Origin: Planctomycetota bacterium
GTDB taxonomy: Bacteria > Planctomycetota > J058
Assembly: GCA_003695705.1 (NCBI GenBank)
Contig: RFHU01000095.1
Span: forward strand, 1 to 37,689
DNA length: 37,689 nt
Direction of reading: 5' to 3'
The notes under the pieces: model-generated
Told to the model about the DNA's origin: nothing
The model's database searches: none
Seen by the model: only the letters and a program-made list of their open reading frames with translations
Program-made: the position numbers and the translations under genes
Shown: positions 8,701 to 16,658 of the stretch, one piece after another
How positions within the stretch are numbered: the first letter of the stretch is position 1
Layout of the letters: each line of letters begins with the position of its first letter

Positions 8701-11700
8701 TCACCTTCACCTTCGGCGACGGCAAGGAGCACACCATCGCGATCGAGCCCGTCGGCGGGACGGGGCGCCCCGTCGTGGCGAAGGGGACGATCACCGAGCG
8801 CAAGCTGAAGGTCCATGGGCCGCGCAAGCTCTACTTCGGCAGCCGCTTCGCCTCTCGCGCCCTCGACCCCGAAGGCCCCTACCGCCCCGGCGACCTGGTG
8901 CGGATCGACGTTCACATGAGCGATCCGCTCCCCGAAGGGAGCGACCCCAGCACCGTGGTCGGCTACCTCGAGTGCTCGGCCTTCGACCCGAACCACCCCG
9001 CGCCGCCCAGCACACCGCCGAGCGGGAGCGGTCCGACGCGCATTCCGCTCACCTTCCCGGCCGGCGAGCGCAAGCGGGAGCTCGAGGTCCTGATCAAGCA
9101 CGACGCGGCCCCGGGCAAGGTCGAGATCAAGCTCGTGGCCGAGTCCGCTCATACGACCCTGCGGGACACGAAGGCCTACGTCCTTCGCGAAGTCGAGATC
9201 AAGCCGCGCCCCGTCGTCGGGTTCGCGGAAGGCGCCAAGGCCGTGCGCACCGAAGAGCGGCGGCGGCTGCGCATGCAGGCCATCGACCGTGCGCCGGAGC
9301 CTTTCGACGACTCCGGGCAGACCAAGTGGAAGAGCCGCGTCGAGCACAGCGCCACCCTCCGACTCGAGCTCGATCATCACGCCAGCCACCGCGGCGTGGG
9401 CGTCGCGGTCTCCTCGGAGCTCTTCGGGCCGGCCGAGGACAACCCCGGGCTCGTCACCGTGGACGACCCCAAGACCGAGGCGCCGGGCGAAGGGCTTCCG
9501 GATCCCGCGTGGGGCCAGTACTACAAGCTCGCCAAGGTGGCGGAGCTCCACGAGGCCTGGAAGCACCGCGGCCAGGCCCCCGCCGGCCTGAGCGACGGGG
9601 CGGTCGTGCGCTGGGACGGCGAGAAGTGGGTCGTGGCCCCGCACCGCGAATACCTGGTCCGCTGGAAGAAGACCAGCTCCAAGGGCCAGAAGGTCGAGGT
9701 CACCTTCAAGAAGAGCGGGGAGGCCGACGTATCCCTGATCGGGCCCTTCTGCGCCAAGCCCCACACCCAGCGGGCGAAGCTTCGCTTCCGCATCCTGAGC
9801 GAAGTCGTCCTCTTCCCCCACTACGCGACCGTAGAACTCGATCCGACCACGGTCGTGGGAACCTTCGCCCGCGGGCAGGTGCTCACGGGCAAGGACTCCC
9901 AGACGACGGCCAGCATCGTGGCCGCCGGCAAGGACCTGCTCTACGTGGAGAAGAGCTCGACCGACTTCGTCGAGGGCGAGGAAGTCTACGTCGCCGACTC
10001 GCGCGGCGGATCGAGCGCCCGCGCCAAGGTGAAGCGCTCCTCGCAGGCGCGGTCCTGGGTCCAGCCGCCCACGGGGCCCTACTCGGTCGGCGACCGCGTC
10101 GCCTTTCGCCTGCTGCGCATCACCGACGACGCGAGCAAGGCGGGCGCGCTCGCGACCCTCACCTGCCACGCCTTCTGCGAGAAGGACTCGCGGGGCAAGC
10201 TCGTCCCCCTAGAGGTCACCTGGAAGGCCGGCGAGCTCCTCTCCGAGCCCCTCTCGGTCTTCCTCTCCGGGATCGACACCACCGGCGCCCGGATCGACCT
10301 CGCGGGGTTGGTCGACGCGACCCGGGGCGTCGACTACGCGGTGGCCGGCGAGCGCGAGAAGAAGATCAAGGTCCAGCCCACCCGGACCCTGACCTTCGGG
10401 CGCCGCTTCTTGGCCAAGAAGCCGCTGAAGATCGGCTTGCACGAGCCTTTCTCGGTCCCCGTGCATCTCAGCACTCCGGCGCCGCGAGACGTCTCGCTGC
10501 GCCTCACGGGGCAAGGGCTCAAGGAGCCCAACGGCTACGAGGCGACGATCGCCCAGGGCGGGTCGGGGGTCACCATCGAAGGCGTCGAGTACGAGCGGCG
10601 CCCCGCCTCCGGAAGCGGCGGACCCGACGAGGCGACCCTGGAGCTCGTCTCCTGCACCCCCTGGCTCCTGCGCTTTCGTCCGCCGGCGGGCGACGCCTCG
10701 GGAGGCCGTCCTCCCCCGCCGCCCCCCCCACTGCGCCCCGGCGACGAGCTCGAGGGGGCGAACTCGCACAGCACGGCGAAGGTCCTCGAGAGCCAAGAGA
10801 GCGCCTTCGCGCCGGTCCTGGTCGAAGCGAGCGGGAGCTTCACCGACGGCGAGGAGCTCTCGCCGGCCGGCGGCGGATCCGGAAGCGCCCCGCGCGTCCT
10901 CGCGACGGCGCAGCCCCTCTACGAAGTCGGGGAGGAGAGCGAGTCCACGCACCCGGTCGAGATCCGCGTTCCCGTGGTCCGCATCTCGAAGGTCCTCACC
11001 GAGACGGACGAGAAACGCGACGGCCTCCCCGCCTACGCGCAGCTCCAGGAGGTCGAGTTCCTGCTGAAGCTCGACCGTCCGGCCACGCCGGGGACCTCGT
11101 GCACGCTCGACTCCTTCGCCTTCGACGCCGTGGCCGTGGACTTCGCGCCCGGGAGCAAGGTGGCCCGCGCCAAGGTGCGCTTGCTCGCCCAGGCCACCGA
11201 CGATCAGGGCCAGAGCAAGGCCGTGGCGGGCAAGCAGACCGCGCGCCTGCGGCCCAGCCAGGAGAGCTGCACGGTCCACGCCGACAAGGGGACCCGCGAC
11301 TTCTACGTGGTCGACCTGCCGCAGATCGGCTTCGCCCCCGACCCCGAGGACGACGACCCGCAGGGCTACTGGATCGCGCCGGGCGACGAGCTCGCCGTGG
11401 GAGACAAGGCCAAGGTGCGGGTGCGCCTCACCCAGGACCCGCAATCGACCACCGCCCAGGCGCCGGTGCACGCCCGCCTCGTCAGCGAGGTCTTCGACGC
11501 CGACGTCCCCTTCGAGATCGAGCGGGGCGTCGACAAGGAGATCTTGGTGACCATCGCCAAGGCGGTCCAGCGCAACCGGCAGAAGGCCTCGGCGGCGGGC
11601 ACCACCATCAAGCTCGCCGTCGACAAGGGCGCCCTGCTCGGGCCCGACCGCAGGCGCCCCATCCGCGTCCACGCCCATCGCAAGGCGCACTTCACCCGCG

Positions 11701-14700
11701 CGCCCCTCTCCCTCCCGCCGCGACCGGCGCCCGGCTACAGCGTCACGCCCGGCCCGCCCTGGAAGCTCTCCCGCGACGCGGGGGACTGGAGCTTCACCGC
11801 CCACGGCGGTGAGCCCGCCTTCGTCGCCCACGGCGACCGGATCGTCTACGAGCTGCGCGACCCGGGGGACGTGCCCTTCGTCCCGGGCGACAAGGTGCGC
11901 CTCTCGGTCGGCTTGACGGTCCCCGCCGCCGAGGGCGGGGCGAAGGTCAAGGTCGGCGGCGCCCCTGTCAAGGCCCCGCAGGAGGCCTCCTTCGCCGAGC
12001 AGGACGACTTCGAGGTGGTCGAAGTCGAGTTGGCCAATCCTTCCGCCTCGCCGCAGGAGCTGACCCTCAGCAGCTACGTCAACTGCAAGGCAGGCGCCAA
12101 GGCCAAGCACCCGATCCGCGTCCACCTGCCCAAGGTCAGCCTGGCCGACCCCTGCTGGGATTGCGAAGTGGCGCGCCCCAACACCGTGGTCACGGTCCAC
12201 CTGACGCTCGACGCCCCGGCGCCCTACCGCGGCTGCAAAGTCGCTCTCGACCTCACCAAGAGCGGGGGCGGCTCCGCCTGGGGCAAGGACGAGGCGGGCC
12301 AGCCGGTGGTGGTCGAGGCGCACGTTCCGGCGGGCGCCACCGAGGCCCGCGTCGTGGCGCGCATCGACCCCGAACTGGCGGTCGCCGACGCCGCGGCCGG
12401 GGACGAGTACGAGCTCTGCGTCAAGCCCGTGGCACTTACCTTCCCCACGGGCAGCCCCCTGGCGGGGAAGCTGAAGGCGGAGCGCTGCGAGGCGCATCCC
12501 TCCAACGCCAAGCGGAAGGTGCGGATCTTCCCCGCCCAGAAGGTCCGCTTCGCCCAGAAGCCCCTGAAGCTGCCCGATGGGAGCGAGGACGCTGGCTCTT
12601 GGAGCAGCGCCGATCCCAAGGAGTTCAACGCGGCGACGACCTTCGAGGTGGGCGCGAAGGACCGCGCGATCCTGGTCGTAGAGCCCAACACCAAGCCCGA
12701 CGAGGGCGAGCACGTCGTGCGCATCCGCAGCCGCGCCTTCGGGCCGCGCGTCTACGAAGCGAGGTTGAAGAAGACCGCCGACCCCGTCGAGGTGGAGGTC
12801 AAGTTCCTCAACGGGCTGAAGTCCGACTACGCGGCGGAGTTCCCCTTCCCGATCGAGCTCGAGGCCCCCGAGGGCTTCGTGGTGGACCCGCAGCGCGGCC
12901 GCCTGCGGGTCCAGGTCGAGCTCCCGCCCGAGCCGAGCACCGAGCAGAAGTGCCCCCTCGCTGCGGACGACAGCCGGGCGGCCTCGACCCTCAGCCCCGA
13001 GGAGAAGCGGGCGATCCGCGAGGCGCTCGAGCCCAAGCCCGAGCCCTACAACGTCTCCAAGGCGGTCCTCGTGGAGGAGCACGGCACGGAGGAGGACCCC
13101 AAGTGGCCCGAGCGCGGCGGCGGCGCCGGGGCGGGCGCCTTCGAACTGGTACCGCGCCTCGACCTGGCCGTCGACGCGGAAGTCGACGACAAGGGGCGCC
13201 CGCTCAACACCCTCGTGTGCTCCCGCGGCGAGCTCCCTCGCCTGCAGGTCCTCGCGGGGCGCCCCTTCGACTCGAGCGTCGACGAGAGCGGCGCCGCCTT
13301 CCACGAGACGCGCGTGCGGGTCAAGCTCCGCACGGGCGGGGACCGCAACTACTGGTGCGGCTCGGTGTTCCAGGGCGCCCCCGAGCTCGTCGACAAGGGC
13401 CTGCTGCCCAAGCGGCGGCGGCACCCCTTCGTGCGCGTGAGCACCAAGGTCGGTGACGACTGGGTGCCCCTCGAGGACGGGCTCGTCGACGCGCGCGCGC
13501 TCCTCGACGAGGACGAGGAGTGCACGGTCATCACCTTCCCGGTGCATCAGGCCTTCCACTTCTGGCAGTTCATGGAGGAGCAGCCGGGGAACGGGCGCCT
13601 CAAACGCTACGGCAAGCGCGCCGTGGCGGTGTCGGAGGACGTGGCCGACACCTTCGGGGTCAAGCTCAACCCCTTCGGCGCGGTGCGCGACCTGCTCTCG
13701 ATCCTCTCCTTCGCCCGCATGCAGCCCAAGCTCTACAAGGTCGAGGTCGAGAGCTGCGGCCAGCCCAAGGGCACCGATCCGGCCGGCCCGAGCGAGCGCC
13801 TGGCCGCCATCGTCGAGGTATACCCCTCCGACGAGTTCTGCTTCTCCCTCTCGGTCTCCTTCCCCTTCAGCTTCGATCAGGGCTCGCTCGGCAGCTACTA
13901 CGACCCGAAGCAGAAGTGCTTCCGCTCGGTCGACCTCAACGCGCCGCCAAAGAAGCCGAAGAAGGGCGAGTCTCCCGTGCCCATCAAGGGGACGAGCAGC
14001 CGCGCCGACGAGAACGCCAAGCAGGGCGTCTCGGTCGAGGCGCCCTTCGGCGAGGGGCTCTCCCGCGAGCAGTACCTGGCCTGCCACGTCGACCCGGGCT
14101 CCTTTCTGCTGCGCCTCTCGAGCCCCGTCGACCCGGGCACCCCGGCCAAGATCGGCCCCTCGAGCCAGGGACCCTGGGAGCTGGACGCCGACGCGGTCCT
14201 GGCGGGCGAGGCCGACGGCGCCGCCTTCGACTTGGTGGTGGAGGGAGAGCCGGCCTCGGTTCTCACCGCCGTCGAGGCCCCCTTCGACTTCCGCAGGGTG
14301 GGGGAGCCCTGCGACGCTTGCCCGCACGGCCGCCACGAGCACCCGAACGGAGGCGCGTGCCGGGGAGCCCAGTGCCCTTGCCGGCGCTTCGTTCCCCGCC
14401 CCTGCACCTGCTCGCACGGGCTCAGCCAGCATCCGGGGGGCGGCGCTTGCCAGGACCCGAGCTGCCCCAGCGGGGGCTGCTCGGGCTACAGCCCCGCGCC
14501 CAAGGCCGGCTACAGCGCGCCCACCCAGTGGACCCTCGAGATCGAGGTCGACGGCCAGGTTCACAGCGTCGCACTGAGCGAGGCCAGCTTCGGCGACCCT
14601 GCGGCCGCAAGCCCGAGCGAGGTCGCCGACGCCCTGAACGCTGCCCTCGGCGGAGACCATGCCTTGGCGGAGGGCGAGCGCGTTCGCCTCTCTTCGGCCA

Positions 14701-16658
14701 AGCGGGGCCGCAGCGCGCGCCTGCGCGTAAAGGGAGGGACGGCGAACTTCGCCCTGCGCTTTCCTTCTCATCGAGCCGAGGGCACGAGCTACTTCCAGGA
14801 CCTCTCGGCCGTGACGCCGACCGAGGTCGCGAAGCTCCTCGAGGCGGCCTGCCCGGGGCTGACGGTGTCCTGCGAGGACAAGAAGCTGACGGTCCTCACC
14901 AAGAGCGCGAACGCCGACTCGCGGTTGCTCCTGCGGGGGTCGGGCTTCGAGAGCCTCGGCCTCTCGCCCCTCGACACCGAGGTCAAGGGCGCCGACGCCG
15001 AGGACCCGCCCCCCTCGAGCCCCGAGCGCGGGAGGAGCAACGCCCCTTCGCTCGTCTACCATCCCGTCTCCCCCGCCGCCGACGACTCGCCGGCCTGGGA
15101 CGTAAACGGGAAACCGCTCAACAACGAGGTCGACGAGGGCGGCAAGTTCATGAGCGGCGAGAAGACGCTCTTCGCGTCGCCGCCCAGCCCGAACGCGCCG
15201 TCCACGCACCCCTTCGCGTTCAACCACGCAAACTTGGAGAGCGGCGCCTTCTGGGGCAAGGCCGGGACGAAGCTCAAGGTCTCGCTGTCCCGCAACGGGC
15301 GGGCAAACCCCGCCTACTACGAGGTGATCAACACCGTCTACGGAATGGTCCGCACGGCGATCGGCGTCGGCCAGTCGATCACGACCCTCTCCAACGGCTT
15401 CCAGTGGGCGGTCGGCTTCGGCGTCCAGGCGACGGTCAAGTTCCTCGACGGGACCCTGAACGTCTACTGGGGGTTCAAGGAGCACAGCGACCGGCGCGTC
15501 TTCCGCTGGTACGCCATCCAGGCCAACCTGACGCTGGCCGACTTCAGCTTCGCGCTCACCTTCGGCTTCCAGGCGGCGCTCCTCATGCTCCGCTTCGAGG
15601 CGCTGATCTACCTGAAGATCAAGCTGGAGGCCAAGCTCGAGGGCAGCTTCGAGAAGACGGCCCCCGGCCTGCGCGCCCCTTCGTGGTGCGACACCTGGCT
15701 GGGCTTCGACGCCCTGGTCGAGGCGGGGCTCCGCATGGTGCTGGTGCACGAGAACGTCTTCCATCTCGGCGCCGCGATCAAGACCGGTGTGCGGGCCGAG
15801 TTCCGCCTCCGCAACCCCGAGACCGACCCCCCGGGGTTGGAGTACCGCCTGTTCTGGCCGGGCGTCTCCGCCTTGGCCACCTTCCGCGTGGTGGGGATCA
15901 AGTCGGTGACCAAGGAAGTGTGGTTCATCCAAGGCAGCCCGCCCGACTGGCCCTTCAAGAAGGGAACGATCCCCTCGGACACGGTCGCCTCGCAGGGCTA
16001 CGACTACTACCTCGAGGTCGTCGCCGACACCTGGGGACGCCTGGCCAGCCAGCGGGCCAAGATCCTCGAGTCCCTCACCGACTGGCAGACCTGCCAGCTG
16101 TGGCTGGTCAAGCGGGCGCGCAAGCAGGTCGTTCGCCGGCGGAACCCCGAGACGCAGGAGGTCGAGACGGTCTCCAAGCACCTGGAGACCGAGCTCCTCC
16201 CCGGGCATCGCTTCGACCCGCGCAATTTCGAGGACGAAGGGGCCTGGAGCGAGAACCGGCGCAAGTGGGAGCGCCAGTGGAAGGCCTGCTACGACGCCTT
16301 CCATCTCGAGCAGCACTCGCACCGCAAGCGAATCCGGGCCCGCCCCGTGGACCAGCGCCTGCTGCACCACGCGAACCGGGTGCAAAAACACATGGAGCGC
16401 TTTACGAAGCGCCTCGAGCGGATCGAGCGAAACTTCAAGGAACTGAAGAAGCTGCGGGTCGAGGCCGAGAAGGCCCGCGAGCAGGCCGACACCGCCGAGC
16501 GCGTACCGGAGCGGCTGTGGGAGGCGCTGCGCGCGATCCGCGACAAGGACTTCCTCGCCTGGCGCACCGGCTCCGACTTGATCAAGCACCCCCTGGACAA
16601 GGTGCAGGACTCCCTCAAGTCCCTCTACTACTGGGGCAAGGAGCGCCGCGAGTGGTAG
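5790..16658 (+). CDS. Giant 3622-aa multidomain repeat protein, putative exported effector or cargo
   Basis: One uninterrupted reading frame with uniform GC-rich codon use and no signal peptide. Residues 1-420 hold beta-rich domains (VYTYTPSAAGSYTFTLEAGS). From about 420 to 2330, Ig/Calx-beta-like repeats of 100-130 aa recur, typically opening with a WI-x-P-x-GPH-x3-G-D-x-V motif and ending in QKLTV or RKLKV; copies start near 421, 528, 631, 773, 891, 1014, 1534, 1846, 1966, 2116 and 2252. Two GTF-x-GE-x-V modules lie near 1351-1407 and 1648-1711. A unique domain spans about 2420-2730, a duplicated Cys/His cluster 2834-2904, and two beta modules 2911-3070. An amphipathic beta-rich region covers about 3200-3383 and a charged helical tail 3480-3622. 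The DUF4123 operon nearby suggests delivery by a T6SS-like machine, which is inference; a structural or adhesive role is possible. Confidence 0.93.
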   Translation: MGNHVLSFRSLSDDQQNVFVGQEIRLKFGFDRRAGKKRSVKVKGTGSAPERDYRIHGSEVYTYTPSAAGSYTFTLEAGSSNSEGVSVSPSGGRASVTVHEKLKLAVARVEQGSNTSGPYALGTAKVVLERKDTGTWYPSAGVKVELRGAGLKRSVTHVLKSAGDLEVEVELAREGEFTLQVVPKRSEEVEGSAATDLRVVLPKLSVVAVKRAAGSPDLGDGVHVLGTAKAVIEVDDVKAVAQPSRAKFELRHPGLKRSVEARVPDRDSLSGSRFEVELPLRKPTDHPEELRIEALSRCEVDANASAPRVKVEAPKASFDHSSGEELVFADANSAKLKVKLSYPAPDKGVKVKLLSDRFKGGKPQEVRIPEGKGHPNAHEVALTRLTDAFASPQGVSLRAGEGSLLDPEGVNRVSVQLHPTVAFAEPWVDPEGPHRAGQQVTFKLQLTGPVPSGGAQLSLACSGFASSPHAFSLPAGKEGVVDVGPVELKALSGSSKQTDATLDVTSGSLRLGERKTQKLTIEDSGQPVSFPAEGWIEPVLEPNKHYRVGDKVTVTLRLPEAAESEVEVTLKSPLLGGDVQAKIPAGQQEARVELVFDKAGEKQPLRIEPGNNALGGERTEQKLTVRDARRLRFSSTWIKPKGPHHADQEVEVVVRLVKRLHGRWQHAQASRSEPVGYLVAPMSWKGDAPCFVTSSERWRTESRGSTVGIVLESTQGESEIRVPLTLKSLADLGLTDQEKEVTFSLQALDSSPPATLSSTSSEVQKKLKLEPYPLIAWAKKPFASAPLGTLDGQPDRWVFNPQDAAELRVDLERESFRDATAELSSPAFGDEGGNPKTFPVRWKKGKKRSEPVNVVFAKPGDYEIVVRACDGVRTEDQAQRKLKVHVQAGTRVGFPEGDDWFDRRPPFRQGDKAKIRLKTAGPDSTWAAGSSEQAGIKLISRLFSSDGKERKELLVDVSRDAWAQGTYEHEVTFTFGDGKEHTIAIEPVGGTGRPVVAKGTITERKLKVHGPRKLYFGSRFASRALDPEGPYRPGDLVRIDVHMSDPLPEGSDPSTVVGYLECSAFDPNHPAPPSTPPSGSGPTRIPLTFPAGERKRELEVLIKHDAAPGKVEIKLVAESAHTTLRDTKAYVLREVEIKPRPVVGFAEGAKAVRTEERRRLRMQAIDRAPEPFDDSGQTKWKSRVEHSATLRLELDHHASHRGVGVAVSSELFGPAEDNPGLVTVDDPKTEAPGEGLPDPAWGQYYKLAKVAELHEAWKHRGQAPAGLSDGAVVRWDGEKWVVAPHREYLVRWKKTSSKGQKVEVTFKKSGEADVSLIGPFCAKPHTQRAKLRFRILSEVVLFPHYATVELDPTTVVGTFARGQVLTGKDSQTTASIVAAGKDLLYVEKSSTDFVEGEEVYVADSRGGSSARAKVKRSSQARSWVQPPTGPYSVGDRVAFRLLRITDDASKAGALATLTCHAFCEKDSRGKLVPLEVTWKAGELLSEPLSVFLSGIDTTGARIDLAGLVDATRGVDYAVAGEREKKIKVQPTRTLTFGRRFLAKKPLKIGLHEPFSVPVHLSTPAPRDVSLRLTGQGLKEPNGYEATIAQGGSGVTIEGVEYERRPASGSGGPDEATLELVSCTPWLLRFRPPAGDASGGRPPPPPPPLRPGDELEGANSHSTAKVLESQESAFAPVLVEASGSFTDGEELSPAGGGSGSAPRVLATAQPLYEVGEESESTHPVEIRVPVVRISKVLTETDEKRDGLPAYAQLQEVEFLLKLDRPATPGTSCTLDSFAFDAVAVDFAPGSKVARAKVRLLAQATDDQGQSKAVAGKQTARLRPSQESCTVHADKGTRDFYVVDLPQIGFAPDPEDDDPQGYWIAPGDELAVGDKAKVRVRLTQDPQSTTAQAPVHARLVSEVFDADVPFEIERGVDKEILVTIAKAVQRNRQKASAAGTTIKLAVDKGALLGPDRRRPIRVHAHRKAHFTRAPLSLPPRPAPGYSVTPGPPWKLSRDAGDWSFTAHGGEPAFVAHGDRIVYELRDPGDVPFVPGDKVRLSVGLTVPAAEGGAKVKVGGAPVKAPQEASFAEQDDFEVVEVELANPSASPQELTLSSYVNCKAGAKAKHPIRVHLPKVSLADPCWDCEVARPNTVVTVHLTLDAPAPYRGCKVALDLTKSGGGSAWGKDEAGQPVVVEAHVPAGATEARVVARIDPELAVADAAAGDEYELCVKPVALTFPTGSPLAGKLKAERCEAHPSNAKRKVRIFPAQKVRFAQKPLKLPDGSEDAGSWSSADPKEFNAATTFEVGAKDRAILVVEPNTKPDEGEHVVRIRSRAFGPRVYEARLKKTADPVEVEVKFLNGLKSDYAAEFPFPIELEAPEGFVVDPQRGRLRVQVELPPEPSTEQKCPLAADDSRAASTLSPEEKRAIREALEPKPEPYNVSKAVLVEEHGTEEDPKWPERGGGAGAGAFELVPRLDLAVDAEVDDKGRPLNTLVCSRGELPRLQVLAGRPFDSSVDESGAAFHETRVRVKLRTGGDRNYWCGSVFQGAPELVDKGLLPKRRRHPFVRVSTKVGDDWVPLEDGLVDARALLDEDEECTVITFPVHQAFHFWQFMEEQPGNGRLKRYGKRAVAVSEDVADTFGVKLNPFGAVRDLLSILSFARMQPKLYKVEVESCGQPKGTDPAGPSERLAAIVEVYPSDEFCFSLSVSFPFSFDQGSLGSYYDPKQKCFRSVDLNAPPKKPKKGESPVPIKGTSSRADENAKQGVSVEAPFGEGLSREQYLACHVDPGSFLLRLSSPVDPGTPAKIGPSSQGPWELDADAVLAGEADGAAFDLVVEGEPASVLTAVEAPFDFRRVGEPCDACPHGRHEHPNGGACRGAQCPCRRFVPRPCTCSHGLSQHPGGGACQDPSCPSGGCSGYSPAPKAGYSAPTQWTLEIEVDGQVHSVALSEASFGDPAAASPSEVADALNAALGGDHALAEGERVRLSSAKRGRSARLRVKGGTANFALRFPSHRAEGTSYFQDLSAVTPTEVAKLLEAACPGLTVSCEDKKLTVLTKSANADSRLLLRGSGFESLGLSPLDTEVKGADAEDPPPSSPERGRSNAPSLVYHPVSPAADDSPAWDVNGKPLNNEVDEGGKFMSGEKTLFASPPSPNAPSTHPFAFNHANLESGAFWGKAGTKLKVSLSRNGRANPAYYEVINTVYGMVRTAIGVGQSITTLSNGFQWAVGFGVQATVKFLDGTLNVYWGFKEHSDRRVFRWYAIQANLTLADFSFALTFGFQAALLMLRFEALIYLKIKLEAKLEGSFEKTAPGLRAPSWCDTWLGFDALVEAGLRMVLVHENVFHLGAAIKTGVRAEFRLRNPETDPPGLEYRLFWPGVSALATFRVVGIKSVTKEVWFIQGSPPDWPFKKGTIPSDTVASQGYDYYLEVVADTWGRLASQRAKILESLTDWQTCQLWLVKRARKQVVRRRNPETQEVETVSKHLETELLPGHRFDPRNFEDEGAWSENRRKWERQWKACYDAFHLEQHSHRKRIRARPVDQRLLHHANRVQKHMERFTKRLERIERNFKELKKLRVEAEKAREQADTAERVPERLWEALRAIRDKDFLAWRTGSDLIKHPLDKVQDSLKSLYYWGKERREW

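Noticed and set aside
10209-16589. A 2126-aa minus-strand open frame and a similar 1210-aa one (6537-10169) opposite the giant gene
   Set aside because: Very high GC removes stop codons on the antisense strand. The translations are compositionally biased (Gly/Arg/Leu/Asp) with no recognisable domain, whereas the plus strand shows ordered repeats.
13520-16651. Upstream part of the long plus-strand frame that contains the 271-aa gene
   Set aside because: It is an out-of-frame shadow of the giant gene; only the portion after the GTG at 16652 looks like a real protein.
5790-16658. Giant protein as a non-ribosomal peptide synthetase or polyketide synthase
   Set aside because: No adenylation, ketosynthase or carrier-protein motifs are present; the sequence is beta-repeat rich.
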